A stretch of 41,368 bases of DNA, taken from assembly GCF_011682075.1 (NCBI RefSeq), contig NZ_VSMK01000442.1, forward strand, positions 1 to 41,368, in the 5' to 3' direction. A program made the translations under genes and the position numbers. The notes under the pieces were generated by a model. It had not been told where the DNA came from, did no database searches, and worked only from the letters and a program-made list of their open reading frames with translations. This document shows positions 1 through 7,561 of the stretch, piece after piece. Position 1 is the stretch's first letter, and each line of letters starts with the position of its first letter. The DNA comes from Nitratidesulfovibrio liaohensis. Lineage in GTDB: Bacteria; Desulfobacterota; Desulfovibrionia; Desulfovibrionales; Desulfovibrionaceae.

Positions 1-267
1 CACGCCGGGGCGCGGCACATCCGGGTGGTGCTGCGGCGCGAGGGCGGCTGCCTGCGCCTGGTGGTGGCCGACGACGGGCACGGCTTCGACGTGCATGGCG
101 AACGCCCCGGCGGCACGGGGTATCTGGGCATCGTCAACATGCGGGAACGGGTGGCCGCCTTCGGCGGGGAATTCCATATCGACAGCGGCGCTGGCGGCAC
201 CACGGTGCGGGTAAGCGTGCCGCTGGAACAGCCGGACGCGCAAGGGGGCGGGACATGCGGTTCCTGA
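1..267 (+). CDS. Sensor histidine kinase, C-terminal ATPase end (partial, 5' cut)
   Basis: The reading frame is open from the first base, so only the last 88 residues are present. They form the end of a HATPase_c domain of the NarX/DegS-like (HPK7) class. Visible signs are the G1 box DDGHGFD and the typical GIVNMRERVAAFGG segment, in which the MRER stretch follows the second glycine box. The chain ends in a short Gly-rich tail. The kinase presumably phosphorylates the response regulator that starts inside its 3' end (13-nt overlap). The sensor domain lies outside the window, so the signal cannot be guessed. Confidence 0.9.
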   Translation, partial: HAGARHIRVVLRREGGCLRLVVADDGHGFDVHGERPGGTGYLGIVNMRERVAAFGGEFHIDSGAGGTTVRVSVPLEQPDAQGGGTCGS

Positions 268-965
268 TCGTGGACGACCACGCAGTGGTCCGCAAGGGCA
301 TCATCGAGATCGTGCATGACTTCGTGCCGGACATCGCGCCGGACCTGACCTTCGACGAGGCGACCACGGCGGCGGAGGCCCTGCGCCTTGCCGCGCGCCA
401 GCGGCACGACCTGATCCTGCTGGACATCTCGCTGCCCGATGACAGCGGGCTGGCCACCCTGGCCCGGCTGAAGGAAGAGGACCCGGAACGCCCGGTGCTG
501 ATCCTGAGCGTGCACCGCGAGGACGAGTATGTGGTCCACGCCTTCCGCAACGGGGCCGACGGCTATATCACCAAAAGCTCCGCGCCGGAGGAACTGCGCG
601 AGGCGGTGACCCGCATTCTGGAGGGCGACGTGTACATCAGCCCCACGGTGGCGGCGGCGCTGGCCACTGCAGCCACGGGACGGATGCGCGGGGCTACCGG
701 GCATGGGGCACAGGATGGCGGTGTGCCGCCGTACGGGGGTGGGGTGCCGAATGGCCTTGGCGGGCTGGCCGCACTGCTTTCGGCGCGGGAATACGAGGTC
801 ATCGCCCGGCTGGCGCAGGGCGCCACGGTGGCCGAGATCGCCCGGGTCATGAACCTGAGCGGCAAGACCGTGAGCACCTACAAGACCCGGGCCATGCGCA
901 AGCTGAACATCACCAACCAGGCGGAACTGCTGCGCTTCGCCATGCGGCACGGACTGTCCATGTAG
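255..965 (+). CDS. NarL/FixJ-family response regulator (REC + LuxR HTH)
   Basis: This 236-residue DNA-binding response regulator overlaps the end of the kinase gene, so the pair is translationally coupled. The receiver domain (about 1-122) has the acidic pair D7/D8, the phospho-acceptor D57 in LLDISLPDD, and the conserved K107. A LuxR-type helix-turn-helix lies at about 173-236, with LSAREYEVIARLAQGATVAE and the recognition helix SGKTVSTYK. Between them is a Gly/Pro-rich linker of about 30 residues (141-172), longer than usual for this family. Targets are unknown. No other gene on this strand follows before the convergent sulfotransferase-like gene. Confidence 0.93.
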   Translation: MRFLIVDDHAVVRKGIIEIVHDFVPDIAPDLTFDEATTAAEALRLAARQRHDLILLDISLPDDSGLATLARLKEEDPERPVLILSVHREDEYVVHAFRNGADGYITKSSAPEELREAVTRILEGDVYISPTVAAALATAATGRMRGATGHGAQDGGVPPYGGGVPNGLGGLAALLSAREYEVIARLAQGATVAEIARVMNLSGKTVSTYKTRAMRKLNITNQAELLRFAMRHGLSM

Positions 966-1022
966 CCTGCCCGGAGGGGCGACAGGCCTGCCGTCCGTCC
1001 GGTTTCGTCCATGTAGCCTGCC
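956..1022 (+). repeat. 16-bp direct repeat around the regulator stop codon
   Basis: GTCCATGTAGCCTGCC occurs at 956-971, where it spans the stop codon of the response regulator, and again at 1007-1022. The two copies are offset by 51 bp (17 codons). It looks like a small duplication of the gene's 3' end. No function is apparent. Confidence 0.7.
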
Positions 1023-1111
1023 GGTCGCCAGCCTTGTTCGCGGATGGCCGGGGGCGGGCGGCGCATTGCCTGCGGCACCTTTCCGCCCTCATCCTGCACG
1101 GCCAGCCGCCG

Positions 1112-2287
1112 TTACTCCTTCCTTTCCCGCCGCTCCAACTGTTCCAGCCGTTCCTCCAATGCACCGATGCGCACATGCTGGCGCTGGACGCACTGCATGA
1201 GCATGGTGGCCACCTCCTGCATGGTCAGTTCGCGGTCGGGCCACCATGGGGCATCCGGGTCGGGTACTTCGCGGAACAGCACGCCGTCACCCCGGTCGTG
1301 GGCGTCGGGCATGCGCAGGGCCAGCCGCCGGTTGTGCGGGGCGTAGTGGGCCAGCACCGTGGCGCGCATGCCGGGCGACAGCAGCCCCACATGGGCGAAG
1401 GGGGCAGCGGCGGCGCGGGGCAGCGCGTCGTGCAGCATTGCGTAGGGGCCGTTGTCGAACACCCCGTCGAACATTGCGCGCACCGTGCGCAGCAGCTTGA
1501 TGGCCTCCGGCGTGAAGCCGTGGTTGGTGTTGAGGTTGGTGGCGGGCGGCGGGGGCAGGTGGGCGATGGAGCCCACCCCCAGCAGGCCCAGCAGGTCGGC
1601 CACCACGTCGCCGCATTGCAGGGCGAAGCGCTCGTAGGGGCGCACCACCACGTCGGCGGGGTCCATGAAGCCCCACACCTCTTCCAGCCAGGTATGCTCC
1701 AGCACGGAGACGGCGGCGCGAAAGAACACGTCGTCCAGCGCCCTGTCCATGAGGGCGCGGGCAAAGTCGTCCGGCGTGGGGTACTGGTCGTACTTCAGCC
1801 CCCACTGCTTCCAGGCATCCTCCATCCAGGTGTCCTGCCGCCGCACGTAGCACACGGCCACGGCGCGCAGGCCCGTGCGCTCCGTGTGGCGGCGCACCAT
1901 GTCCGCATAGGCGGGCAGGCTGGGGGCTTCCAGGCTCAGCAGCAGGATGGGGGTATTGGTGGCGCGACAGGCGTCCACCGCGCGGTCCAGATAGTCGTCC
2001 TGCGCGTCGGGTTCCATGCCCATGATGACGGCCCCGTGGTGTGGCAGTTCGAGGTTCGGGTCGCCGGGGCTGTCGGGGGGCGTCCCGTCGGGCACGCGGT
2101 CCGGGTTCAGGGTGGGGTAGAGGATGCCGTGCTGGCGGAACAGGGCGGTGCGGTTGTGGTCGCAGAAGGCCTGGATGGCGCTGCTGCCGGTCTTGGGTCC
2201 GCCAAGGTGGGCGACGAGCAGCGGCCCCTTCGCGGGGGCTGGCGTGATGGCCGTGCCGAGCGGGGCGGATGGGGCGTGTTCGGGCAT
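1112..2287 (-). CDS. Sulfotransferase-like P-loop protein
   Basis: This protein of about 391 residues has an N-terminal motif, HLGGPKTGSSAIQAF, that resembles the PAPS-binding loop (HxGxxKTGSTSIQ) of bacterial sulfotransferases. It is followed by HGILYPTLNPD, which is also common in these proteins. The body is otherwise divergent. The C-terminus, EERLEQLERRERKE, is a short predicted coiled coil. The ATG at 2287 was chosen because CGGAG precedes it; the frame stays open further upstream, but that sequence looks non-coding. The gene is monocistronic and converges on the response regulator. Transfer of sulfate to a surface sugar or lipid is the family expectation, but the substrate is unknown and the assignment rests mainly on the P-loop region. 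Confidence 0.7.
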   Translation of the reverse strand: MPEHAPSAPLGTAITPAPAKGPLLVAHLGGPKTGSSAIQAFCDHNRTALFRQHGILYPTLNPDRVPDGTPPDSPGDPNLELPHHGAVIMGMEPDAQDDYLDRAVDACRATNTPILLLSLEAPSLPAYADMVRRHTERTGLRAVAVCYVRRQDTWMEDAWKQWGLKYDQYPTPDDFARALMDRALDDVFFRAAVSVLEHTWLEEVWGFMDPADVVVRPYERFALQCGDVVADLLGLLGVGSIAHLPPPPATNLNTNHGFTPEAIKLLRTVRAMFDGVFDNGPYAMLHDALPRAAAAPFAHVGLLSPGMRATVLAHYAPHNRRLALRMPDAHDRGDGVLFREVPDPDAPWWPDRELTMQEVATMLMQCVQRQHVRIGALEERLEQLERRERKE

Positions 2288-2413
2288 GGCGGCGTCTCCG
2301 GCTGGGTATGGCGCGGGGGAATGGAGAGGACGAAGGGGCTGCGCCCCGCGCGGATGTGACCATGCTAGGGGAAGGTTGCGGGGCCTGTCGAGCGCGCCGC
2401 GCCTTTGCACGTG

Positions 2414-2450
2414 AAAAACCCCCGGTCCCGTTGAGCGGGGCCGGGGGATT
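2414..2450 (-). terminator. Rho-independent terminator of the nuo operon
   Basis: Read on the minus strand, a GC-rich stem (CCCCCGGCCCCG pairing with CGGGACCGGGGG, one interior mismatch) is followed directly by TTTTT. It lies about 57 bp past the nuoN stop codon and closes the operon. Confidence 0.85.
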
Positions 2451-2506
2451 CGTGTGGTTTGGGTAGCGCCGGAGCCGGGGAACGGCCCCTGCGTTTTCAG
2501 GCGGGA

Positions 2507-3934
2507 TCAGCCGAACAGGGCCATGCCCGCCTGCACCGCCTTTTCGAACAGCGGCGAGGGCACGATGCCCAGCACCAGCGTGGCGGCGGCCAGCGCCACC
2601 GCGCCGCCCAGGCTGAACGCGCTCTGGTCGGGCGCGGGCAGCGAGGTGTTTTCGTCAGGCTCGGTGTAGGCGTGGCGCACCAGCGACAGATAGTAGTAGA
2701 TGGCAATGGCGCTGTTCAGGGCCAGGGCGATGACCAGCCAGTTGTAGCCGTGGTTCCACGCCGCCGTGATCAGGAACAGCTTGCCCATGAAGCCCGCCGT
2801 GGGCGGCAGGCCCACCAGCGCGAAGGCCCCCACCCCAAGGGCAAAGGCCAGCACCGGCGATCTGCGGTGCAGCCCGTTGAGGTCGGACAGGACCAGGTTG
2901 CGCCCGTCCACGGCCACGCGGGCCACCACCCAGAAGCACAGCAGGTTCATGACCACGTACACCAGCGCATAGAACGCGGCGGCGGCAAGGCCTTCCGCCG
3001 TGCCGGACACGAGGCCCACGGTCACGTAGCCCGCGTGCGCCACGGACGAGAAGCCCAGCATGCGCTTCACGTCCTTTTGCACCAGGGCGCACAGGTTGCC
3101 GAAGGTCATGGAAAGAACACCCAGCCAGGCGATGGCCGTGGTTATTTCCAGGCCGGGGTGCAGCACGGCGGCCAGGCGCACCAGAACCACCACCGCGCCC
3201 AGCTTGGGCAGGGTGGCCACGTAGGCCGCCGTCTCGTTGCTGGAGCCCTGGTACACGTCGGGGCACCAGAAGTGGAACGGGAACAGGGCCAGCTTGTAGA
3301 ACATGCCGCACAGGAACAGCGACAGGCCCACAACCGCCGTGGGGCTTGCCGCCCACGACCAGTCACGCGCGGCCAGCGCCGCGATGTACGTGGTCTGGTG
3401 CGCGGCCATGATGTACGACAGCCCGTACAGCGAGATGGCCGTGGCCGCCGCGCCGAACAGGATGTACTTGACGCCCGCCTCGGCCCCCTCGCGGGTGCGC
3501 CCGCGCAGGGGAATGAGCACATACAGGCTGTAGGACGACAGTTCCAGCGCAAGGTACAGGGTCACCAGTTCTGCGGAGGATGCCAGCAGCATCAGGCCCC
3601 ACGCCGATACCCCCAGGAACAGGAAGTAGTCGGCGCGCTTGCCTTCCTCCAGCGTGGGCTGGCGGGTGGCGTTGAGCACGGCGATGCAGAAGCCGCCCGC
3701 CACGCACAGCTTGAAGAACTGCGACAGGCCGTCCACCTTGTAGGCGTCCCACAGCAGCATGCCTTCGGCAGGAAGCGCCACCACGGCTGCCGCCGTCACC
3801 GCCAGCGCGCCCAGGGGCAGCCAGCGGTGCGCCGCAACCGAGGCCGGCCCGGCGGACAGCGCCTGCACGAACAGCACGGCCACCAGCAGCAGCATGGCGC
3901 ATTCGGGAACAAGCAGGGCAAGGTCGAGGTTCAC
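2507..3934 (-). CDS. nuoN: NADH-quinone oxidoreductase-type subunit N
   Basis: This 475-residue, highly hydrophobic protein is an antiporter-like subunit of the membrane arm of complex I. It carries the charged residues expected of an ion channel: a Glu in TM5 (E131, LYLALELSSYSLYVLI) and a Lys in TM7 (K214, MFYKLALFPFHFWCPDVYQG). About 14 membrane segments are visible. The start is GTG at 3934, with AAGGAGGT six bases before it; it overlaps the nuoM stop as GTGA. It is the last gene of the operon and is followed by a terminator. Its role is ion translocation driven by quinone reduction in the complex. Confidence 0.96.
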   Translation of the reverse strand: MNLDLALLVPECAMLLLVAVLFVQALSAGPASVAAHRWLPLGALAVTAAAVVALPAEGMLLWDAYKVDGLSQFFKLCVAGGFCIAVLNATRQPTLEEGKRADYFLFLGVSAWGLMLLASSAELVTLYLALELSSYSLYVLIPLRGRTREGAEAGVKYILFGAAATAISLYGLSYIMAAHQTTYIAALAARDWSWAASPTAVVGLSLFLCGMFYKLALFPFHFWCPDVYQGSSNETAAYVATLPKLGAVVVLVRLAAVLHPGLEITTAIAWLGVLSMTFGNLCALVQKDVKRMLGFSSVAHAGYVTVGLVSGTAEGLAAAAFYALVYVVMNLLCFWVVARVAVDGRNLVLSDLNGLHRRSPVLAFALGVGAFALVGLPPTAGFMGKLFLITAAWNHGYNWLVIALALNSAIAIYYYLSLVRHAYTEPDENTSLPAPDQSAFSLGGAVALAAATLVLGIVPSPLFEKAVQAGMALFG

Positions 3935-5490
3935 TGGCGCACCTCCTTGGCGATGGCGGCGGATGCGAGGATGGCGGGCGGTTCATGCCGCACCGCGTCC
4001 GCATGATTGAGGGCCAGCGGCGCTTCCTTCACCGGGGCGCGGCCACGCAGGTCGGCCAGCAGCCGGTCGATGGAAGGGTCGATCAGCCGCAGGAAGGGCG
4101 CGGGGGCAAGGCCTATCCACAGCACCAGCACGGCGGGCAGCAGCAGGTAGGCCCATTCGCGGCGGTTCAGGTCGTTCCAGGTCTTGGCCGTGGACGGGCT
4201 GCCCCAGGCCATGCGCAGGCTGACCCGGAACATGTATGCCGCCGCCAGCAGCGCGCCGGGCACGATGAGCGCGCCCACGGTCAGGCTTTGCTGGAAGGCG
4301 GCCACGAACACCAGCACTTCGCCCACGAAGCCGTTGGTACCCGGAAAGCCGAACGAGGCCAGGGCATACAGCCCCCAGAAGAACATGAATGCGGGCAGGT
4401 ACTTGCCCATGCCCATGTTGTCCGCCACCTCGCGGCTGTGGCTGCGTTCGTACATGGCGCCGATCATCATGAACAGCGCGCCGGTGACGATGCCGTGGTT
4501 CAGCATCTGCAGCAGCGCGCCCTGCACGCCGCTTTTCTGGAACAGGAAGATGCCCAGCGTCACGAAGCCCATGTGGGCCACCGACGAATAGGCGACCAGC
4601 TTCTTGATGTCGGTCTGCCCCAGCGCCACCGCGCCCCCGTACAGGATGGACACCACCGAGACGCCGATCATCAGCGGGGCGAAGTGCACGCTGGCCTCGG
4701 GCGTCAGCGGCAGGCAGAAGCGCAGGAACCCGTAGGTGCCCATCTTCAGCAGCACGGCGGCAAGGATCACGCTGCCCGCCGACGGCGCCTGCACGTGGGC
4801 TGCGGGCAGCCAGGTGTGGAACGGGAACATGGGCACCTTGATGGCGAAGGCCAGGGCCATGGCCAGAAAGGCCCAGTACTGGAAGCGGAACCCGAAGGTC
4901 TGTTGCATCAGGTCGGGGATGGAGAAGGTGCCCCCGGCGATGCGGAAGGCCACGATGGCCACCAGCAGCAGGGTGGACCCGGCAAGTGTGTACAGGAAGA
5001 ACTTGATGGACGCGTAGCGCCGCTCGGCCCCGCCCCATACCGCGATGAGCAGGTACATGGGGATGAGCATGGCTTCCCAGAACACGTAGAACAGCACGAG
5101 GTCCATGGAGGTGAACACGCCGATGCAGGCGGATGTCATCAGCAGCAGGCAGATGTGGAATTCCTTCACCCGCTTGCCGATGTACGTCCACGAGCACAGC
5201 ACGCACAGCGGCAGGGTGAACAGGGTCAGCCACACCATCAGGATGCTGATGCCGTCCACGGCCAGGTGGTATTCAAGGCCCCAGCGGGCCACCCAGGTCA
5301 TGCGTTCGACGAACTGGAAGCCGGCGTCGGGGTTGAAGGCGATGAGCGGCCACCCCGCCGCAAGCCCGATGAGCGACGCCGCCAGCGACACGCGGCGCAC
5401 GGTCTCGTCGTCGCGCAGGGGCAGCAGCAGCGCCGCCGCCACCAGCGGCAGGAAGATCAGGATGCTGAGGACCGGTATGTCAGGATACAC
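3931..5490 (-). CDS. nuoM: NADH-quinone oxidoreductase-type subunit M
   Basis: This 519-residue antiporter-like membrane subunit of complex I has the standard proton-path residues: E139 (VFWEAMLIPMYLL), K218 (AIKVPMFPFHTWLPAAH) and K249 (VLLKMGTYGFLRF). Length and the HTWLPAAHVQAPSAGS signature fit canonical NuoM. The ATG at 5490 has GGAG about ten bases upstream. The gene lies 33 bp after the MrpD/NuoL-like gene and overlaps nuoN by four bases. It should form one of the membrane ion channels next to NuoN. Confidence 0.96.
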   Translation of the reverse strand: MYPDIPVLSILIFLPLVAAALLLPLRDDETVRRVSLAASLIGLAAGWPLIAFNPDAGFQFVERMTWVARWGLEYHLAVDGISILMVWLTLFTLPLCVLCSWTYIGKRVKEFHICLLLMTSACIGVFTSMDLVLFYVFWEAMLIPMYLLIAVWGGAERRYASIKFFLYTLAGSTLLLVAIVAFRIAGGTFSIPDLMQQTFGFRFQYWAFLAMALAFAIKVPMFPFHTWLPAAHVQAPSAGSVILAAVLLKMGTYGFLRFCLPLTPEASVHFAPLMIGVSVVSILYGGAVALGQTDIKKLVAYSSVAHMGFVTLGIFLFQKSGVQGALLQMLNHGIVTGALFMMIGAMYERSHSREVADNMGMGKYLPAFMFFWGLYALASFGFPGTNGFVGEVLVFVAAFQQSLTVGALIVPGALLAAAYMFRVSLRMAWGSPSTAKTWNDLNRREWAYLLLPAVLVLWIGLAPAPFLRLIDPSIDRLLADLRGRAPVKEAPLALNHADAVRHEPPAILASAAIAKEVRQ

Positions 5491-5523
5491 AGGCAGCTCC
5501 GTTTTTTGTGGGTCCCGTTGCGG

Positions 5524-7308
5524 CTAACCAAGGTACCAGACCAGGCCGAACACGCACAGCGCGAAGAAGGCGGCCAGTCCCAGATAATCCTGGAGACTGC
5601 CGTTCTGCGTGCGCGCGCCCAGCCCGCCGATGCCCCGCACCGTGCGTGCGCTGCCGTCCACCACGCCGTCGATGGCCTGCCGGTCGAACCACACGGAGCC
5701 GAGGGCAATGCCCATCAGCCCGCGCAGGCCGCCCGTGCGGTAGGCCTCGGTCCAGCGGTCATCCAGGAAGGCCAGCGGGCGGCACACGAAGCGCAGCGCC
5801 CCGGTACCCACCGCGCGGTAGGCGATGTCCACGTCCAGGTTCAGCCCCTCGTGCGGGGTGATCACCTTGCGCAGCAGGTAGAAGGCCAGACCCGAGAAGC
5901 CCAGCAGCAGCAGCGACTGCAACACGTGCCATACGGACCACGGCACGTAGGGGTGTTCCACCTCGAAGGGCAGGTAGGCGTACAGGATGGACGGGGCCAC
6001 GCCCTGCAGGATGCACAGCACGGCCAGCACGGACATGCCCGCGTACATGTTCCACGGGATGGGGGCCAGCACACGGTCGTTGTCCGTGGGCTTGCCGCCC
6101 CAGAAGGCGAAGTAGGGCAGCTTGATGCCCACCGAGATGAACGTCCCCACCGCAGCGATTTCAAGGCCCAGCGCCACCAGCGTCCGGTGCGCTTCCGCCG
6201 CGCCGGTGATGGTCATGGTCTTGGAGATGAACCCGTTGAACACCGGCATGCCCGAGATGGACAGGGCCGCCACCATGTACAGCACCATGACCCACGGCAG
6301 CCGCGCGGCCAGGCCGCCCAGCTTGTCCAGCTTGGCCGTGCCCGCCGCGTACAGCAGGCAGCCGGTGCCCATGAACAGGAGGCCCTTGTACAGGATGTGC
6401 GCGTAGGCATGGGCCACCGCGCCGTTCAGGGTCATGGCCGTGCCCACGCCGATGCCCGCCACCATGTACCCCACCTGCGAGACGATGTGATACGACAGGA
6501 TGCGCCGGGCGTTGTTCTCTATGCACGCGTACAGCACGCCGTACACCGCCATCACCGTGCCCGCCGCCGCCAGTATCTCCCACCCGGCAAAGCCGCGCGC
6601 CAGCACGTACACCGCCGTCTTGGTGGTGTAGGCGCACATGAACACGGAGCCGGTCACCGTCCCGCGCGGGTAGGCGTCGGGCAGCCATGCGTGCAGCGGC
6701 ACCACGGCGGCGTTGACGCAGAACCCGGCCAGGATCAGCCATTCGTACAGCGGGGCGTTTGCCGACGGGGCCATGGCCGTGAATTCCCACGTGCCAAGGG
6801 CCTTGTAGCGCAGCAGCAACCCGGCCAGCAGCAGCAGGCCACCGGCGGTGTGGTAGAGAAAGTAGCGAAAGCCCGCCAGCACCGATTCACGCGTGCGGTT
6901 CAGCAGCACGAGGAAGGTGGAGCCGATGGACATCAGTTCCCAGAACACGAACAGGGTCAGGTAGTCGCCCGCGAACACGCAGCCGAACCCGCCCGACACG
7001 TACAGGGCGGCGGCAATGTGCTGCCCCCGGTCCTTTACGTGCATGGCGTACAGCATGCCCGCCACCGACATGACGGCGAACACCTGGGCGAAGACCAGCG
7101 ACAGCTTGTCCACGCGGCCCAGCAGCAGGGTCTGCCCCAGCCAGTGCAGGGTCAGGTGGTCGCCGGGCGTCATGGTGAACACGGCAAACACGGCCAGCAC
7201 GGCGGGCGCGGGCAACAGCCAGTTCCACCATTGGCCCCGCAGGAAGGGCAGCACCGCCGCCAGGGCCAGGAACCCTATGGCGGGGTGGATGAAGCTAGAC
7301 GTCTCCAT
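5524..7308 (-). CDS. Antiporter-like membrane subunit (MrpD/NuoL-like) with NuoL-type C-terminal tail
   Basis: This 594-residue multi-pass protein of the proton-conducting transporter family sits where nuoL would be. The TM5 Glu is present (E124, FVFWELMSIGSTF), as is the Lys of TM8 (K230, TTKTAVYVLAR). At the TM7 position, where NuoL, NuoM and MrpD have Lys, it reads CVNAAVVPLHAWLPDAY, so the position is Asn (N199). After the core, the chain has an amphipathic stretch and ends AIDGVVDGSARTVRGIGG...GSLQDY plus a last helix. This resembles the NuoL/MrpA C-terminus, suggesting it lies at the end of the arm with a lateral element. The ATG at 7308 follows GGGAGG and overlaps the previous gene by 14 nt. 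Databases often call such proteins Na+/H+ antiporter subunit D. Confidence 0.88.
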   Translation of the reverse strand: METSSFIHPAIGFLALAAVLPFLRGQWWNWLLPAPAVLAVFAVFTMTPGDHLTLHWLGQTLLLGRVDKLSLVFAQVFAVMSVAGMLYAMHVKDRGQHIAAALYVSGGFGCVFAGDYLTLFVFWELMSIGSTFLVLLNRTRESVLAGFRYFLYHTAGGLLLLAGLLLRYKALGTWEFTAMAPSANAPLYEWLILAGFCVNAAVVPLHAWLPDAYPRGTVTGSVFMCAYTTKTAVYVLARGFAGWEILAAAGTVMAVYGVLYACIENNARRILSYHIVSQVGYMVAGIGVGTAMTLNGAVAHAYAHILYKGLLFMGTGCLLYAAGTAKLDKLGGLAARLPWVMVLYMVAALSISGMPVFNGFISKTMTITGAAEAHRTLVALGLEIAAVGTFISVGIKLPYFAFWGGKPTDNDRVLAPIPWNMYAGMSVLAVLCILQGVAPSILYAYLPFEVEHPYVPWSVWHVLQSLLLLGFSGLAFYLLRKVITPHEGLNLDVDIAYRAVGTGALRFVCRPLAFLDDRWTEAYRTGGLRGLMGIALGSVWFDRQAIDGVVDGSARTVRGIGGLGARTQNGSLQDYLGLAAFFALCVFGLVWYLG

Positions 7309-7552
7309 AGTGGTCCTCCCTGCGCACGATGACGGGCTGCACCATGCGCTTCATGATCACCACCATCAGCACGCCCACCACAAGGCCGAACAGCGCCCAG
7401 AAGCCGGGGTAGGCATCGAGGCCGAAGTGCGGCTCGTGCGGGCCGACGAACAGGTTCAGCAGCACGAGGGCGGCCAGCACCCCGTACAGCGCCTTCAGCC
7501 ATGCGCCGCGCAGTTCGCGCTGGCGTTCAAGGAATGCTCCGAGTCCGTTCAT
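7295..7552 (-). CDS. Small two-helix membrane protein inside the nuo operon
   Basis: This 85-residue protein has two hydrophobic segments (about 20-37 and 48-66), separated by a polar loop GPHEPHFGLDAYPGF, and charged ends (N-terminal ERQRELR, C-terminal KRMVQPVIVRREDHYGDV). I do not recognise it as any canonical Nuo subunit. The ATG at 7552 has GGAG six bases upstream. It lies 9 bp after the upstream MrpD-like stop and overlaps the next antiporter-like gene, so it is translated together with both. Its position suggests an accessory subunit linking or stabilising the two antiporter-like proteins. That is inference. Confidence 0.85.
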   Translation of the reverse strand: MNGLGAFLERQRELRGAWLKALYGVLAALVLLNLFVGPHEPHFGLDAYPGFWALFGLVVGVLMVVIMKRMVQPVIVRREDHYGDV

Positions 7553-7561
7553 GGTGCGCTC

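Noticed and set aside
1034-2359. 441-codon plus-strand frame opposite the sulfotransferase-like gene
   Set aside because: The minus-strand frame has a P-loop, a ribosome binding site and normal composition; this one is His/Gly/Val-rich.
3985-7332. Very long open frame on the plus strand opposite nuoM and the NuoL-like gene
   Set aside because: It is antisense to real membrane-protein genes. The translation is rich in His, Gln, Gly and Arg with no motif, as expected from high-GC DNA read opposite hydrophobic codons.
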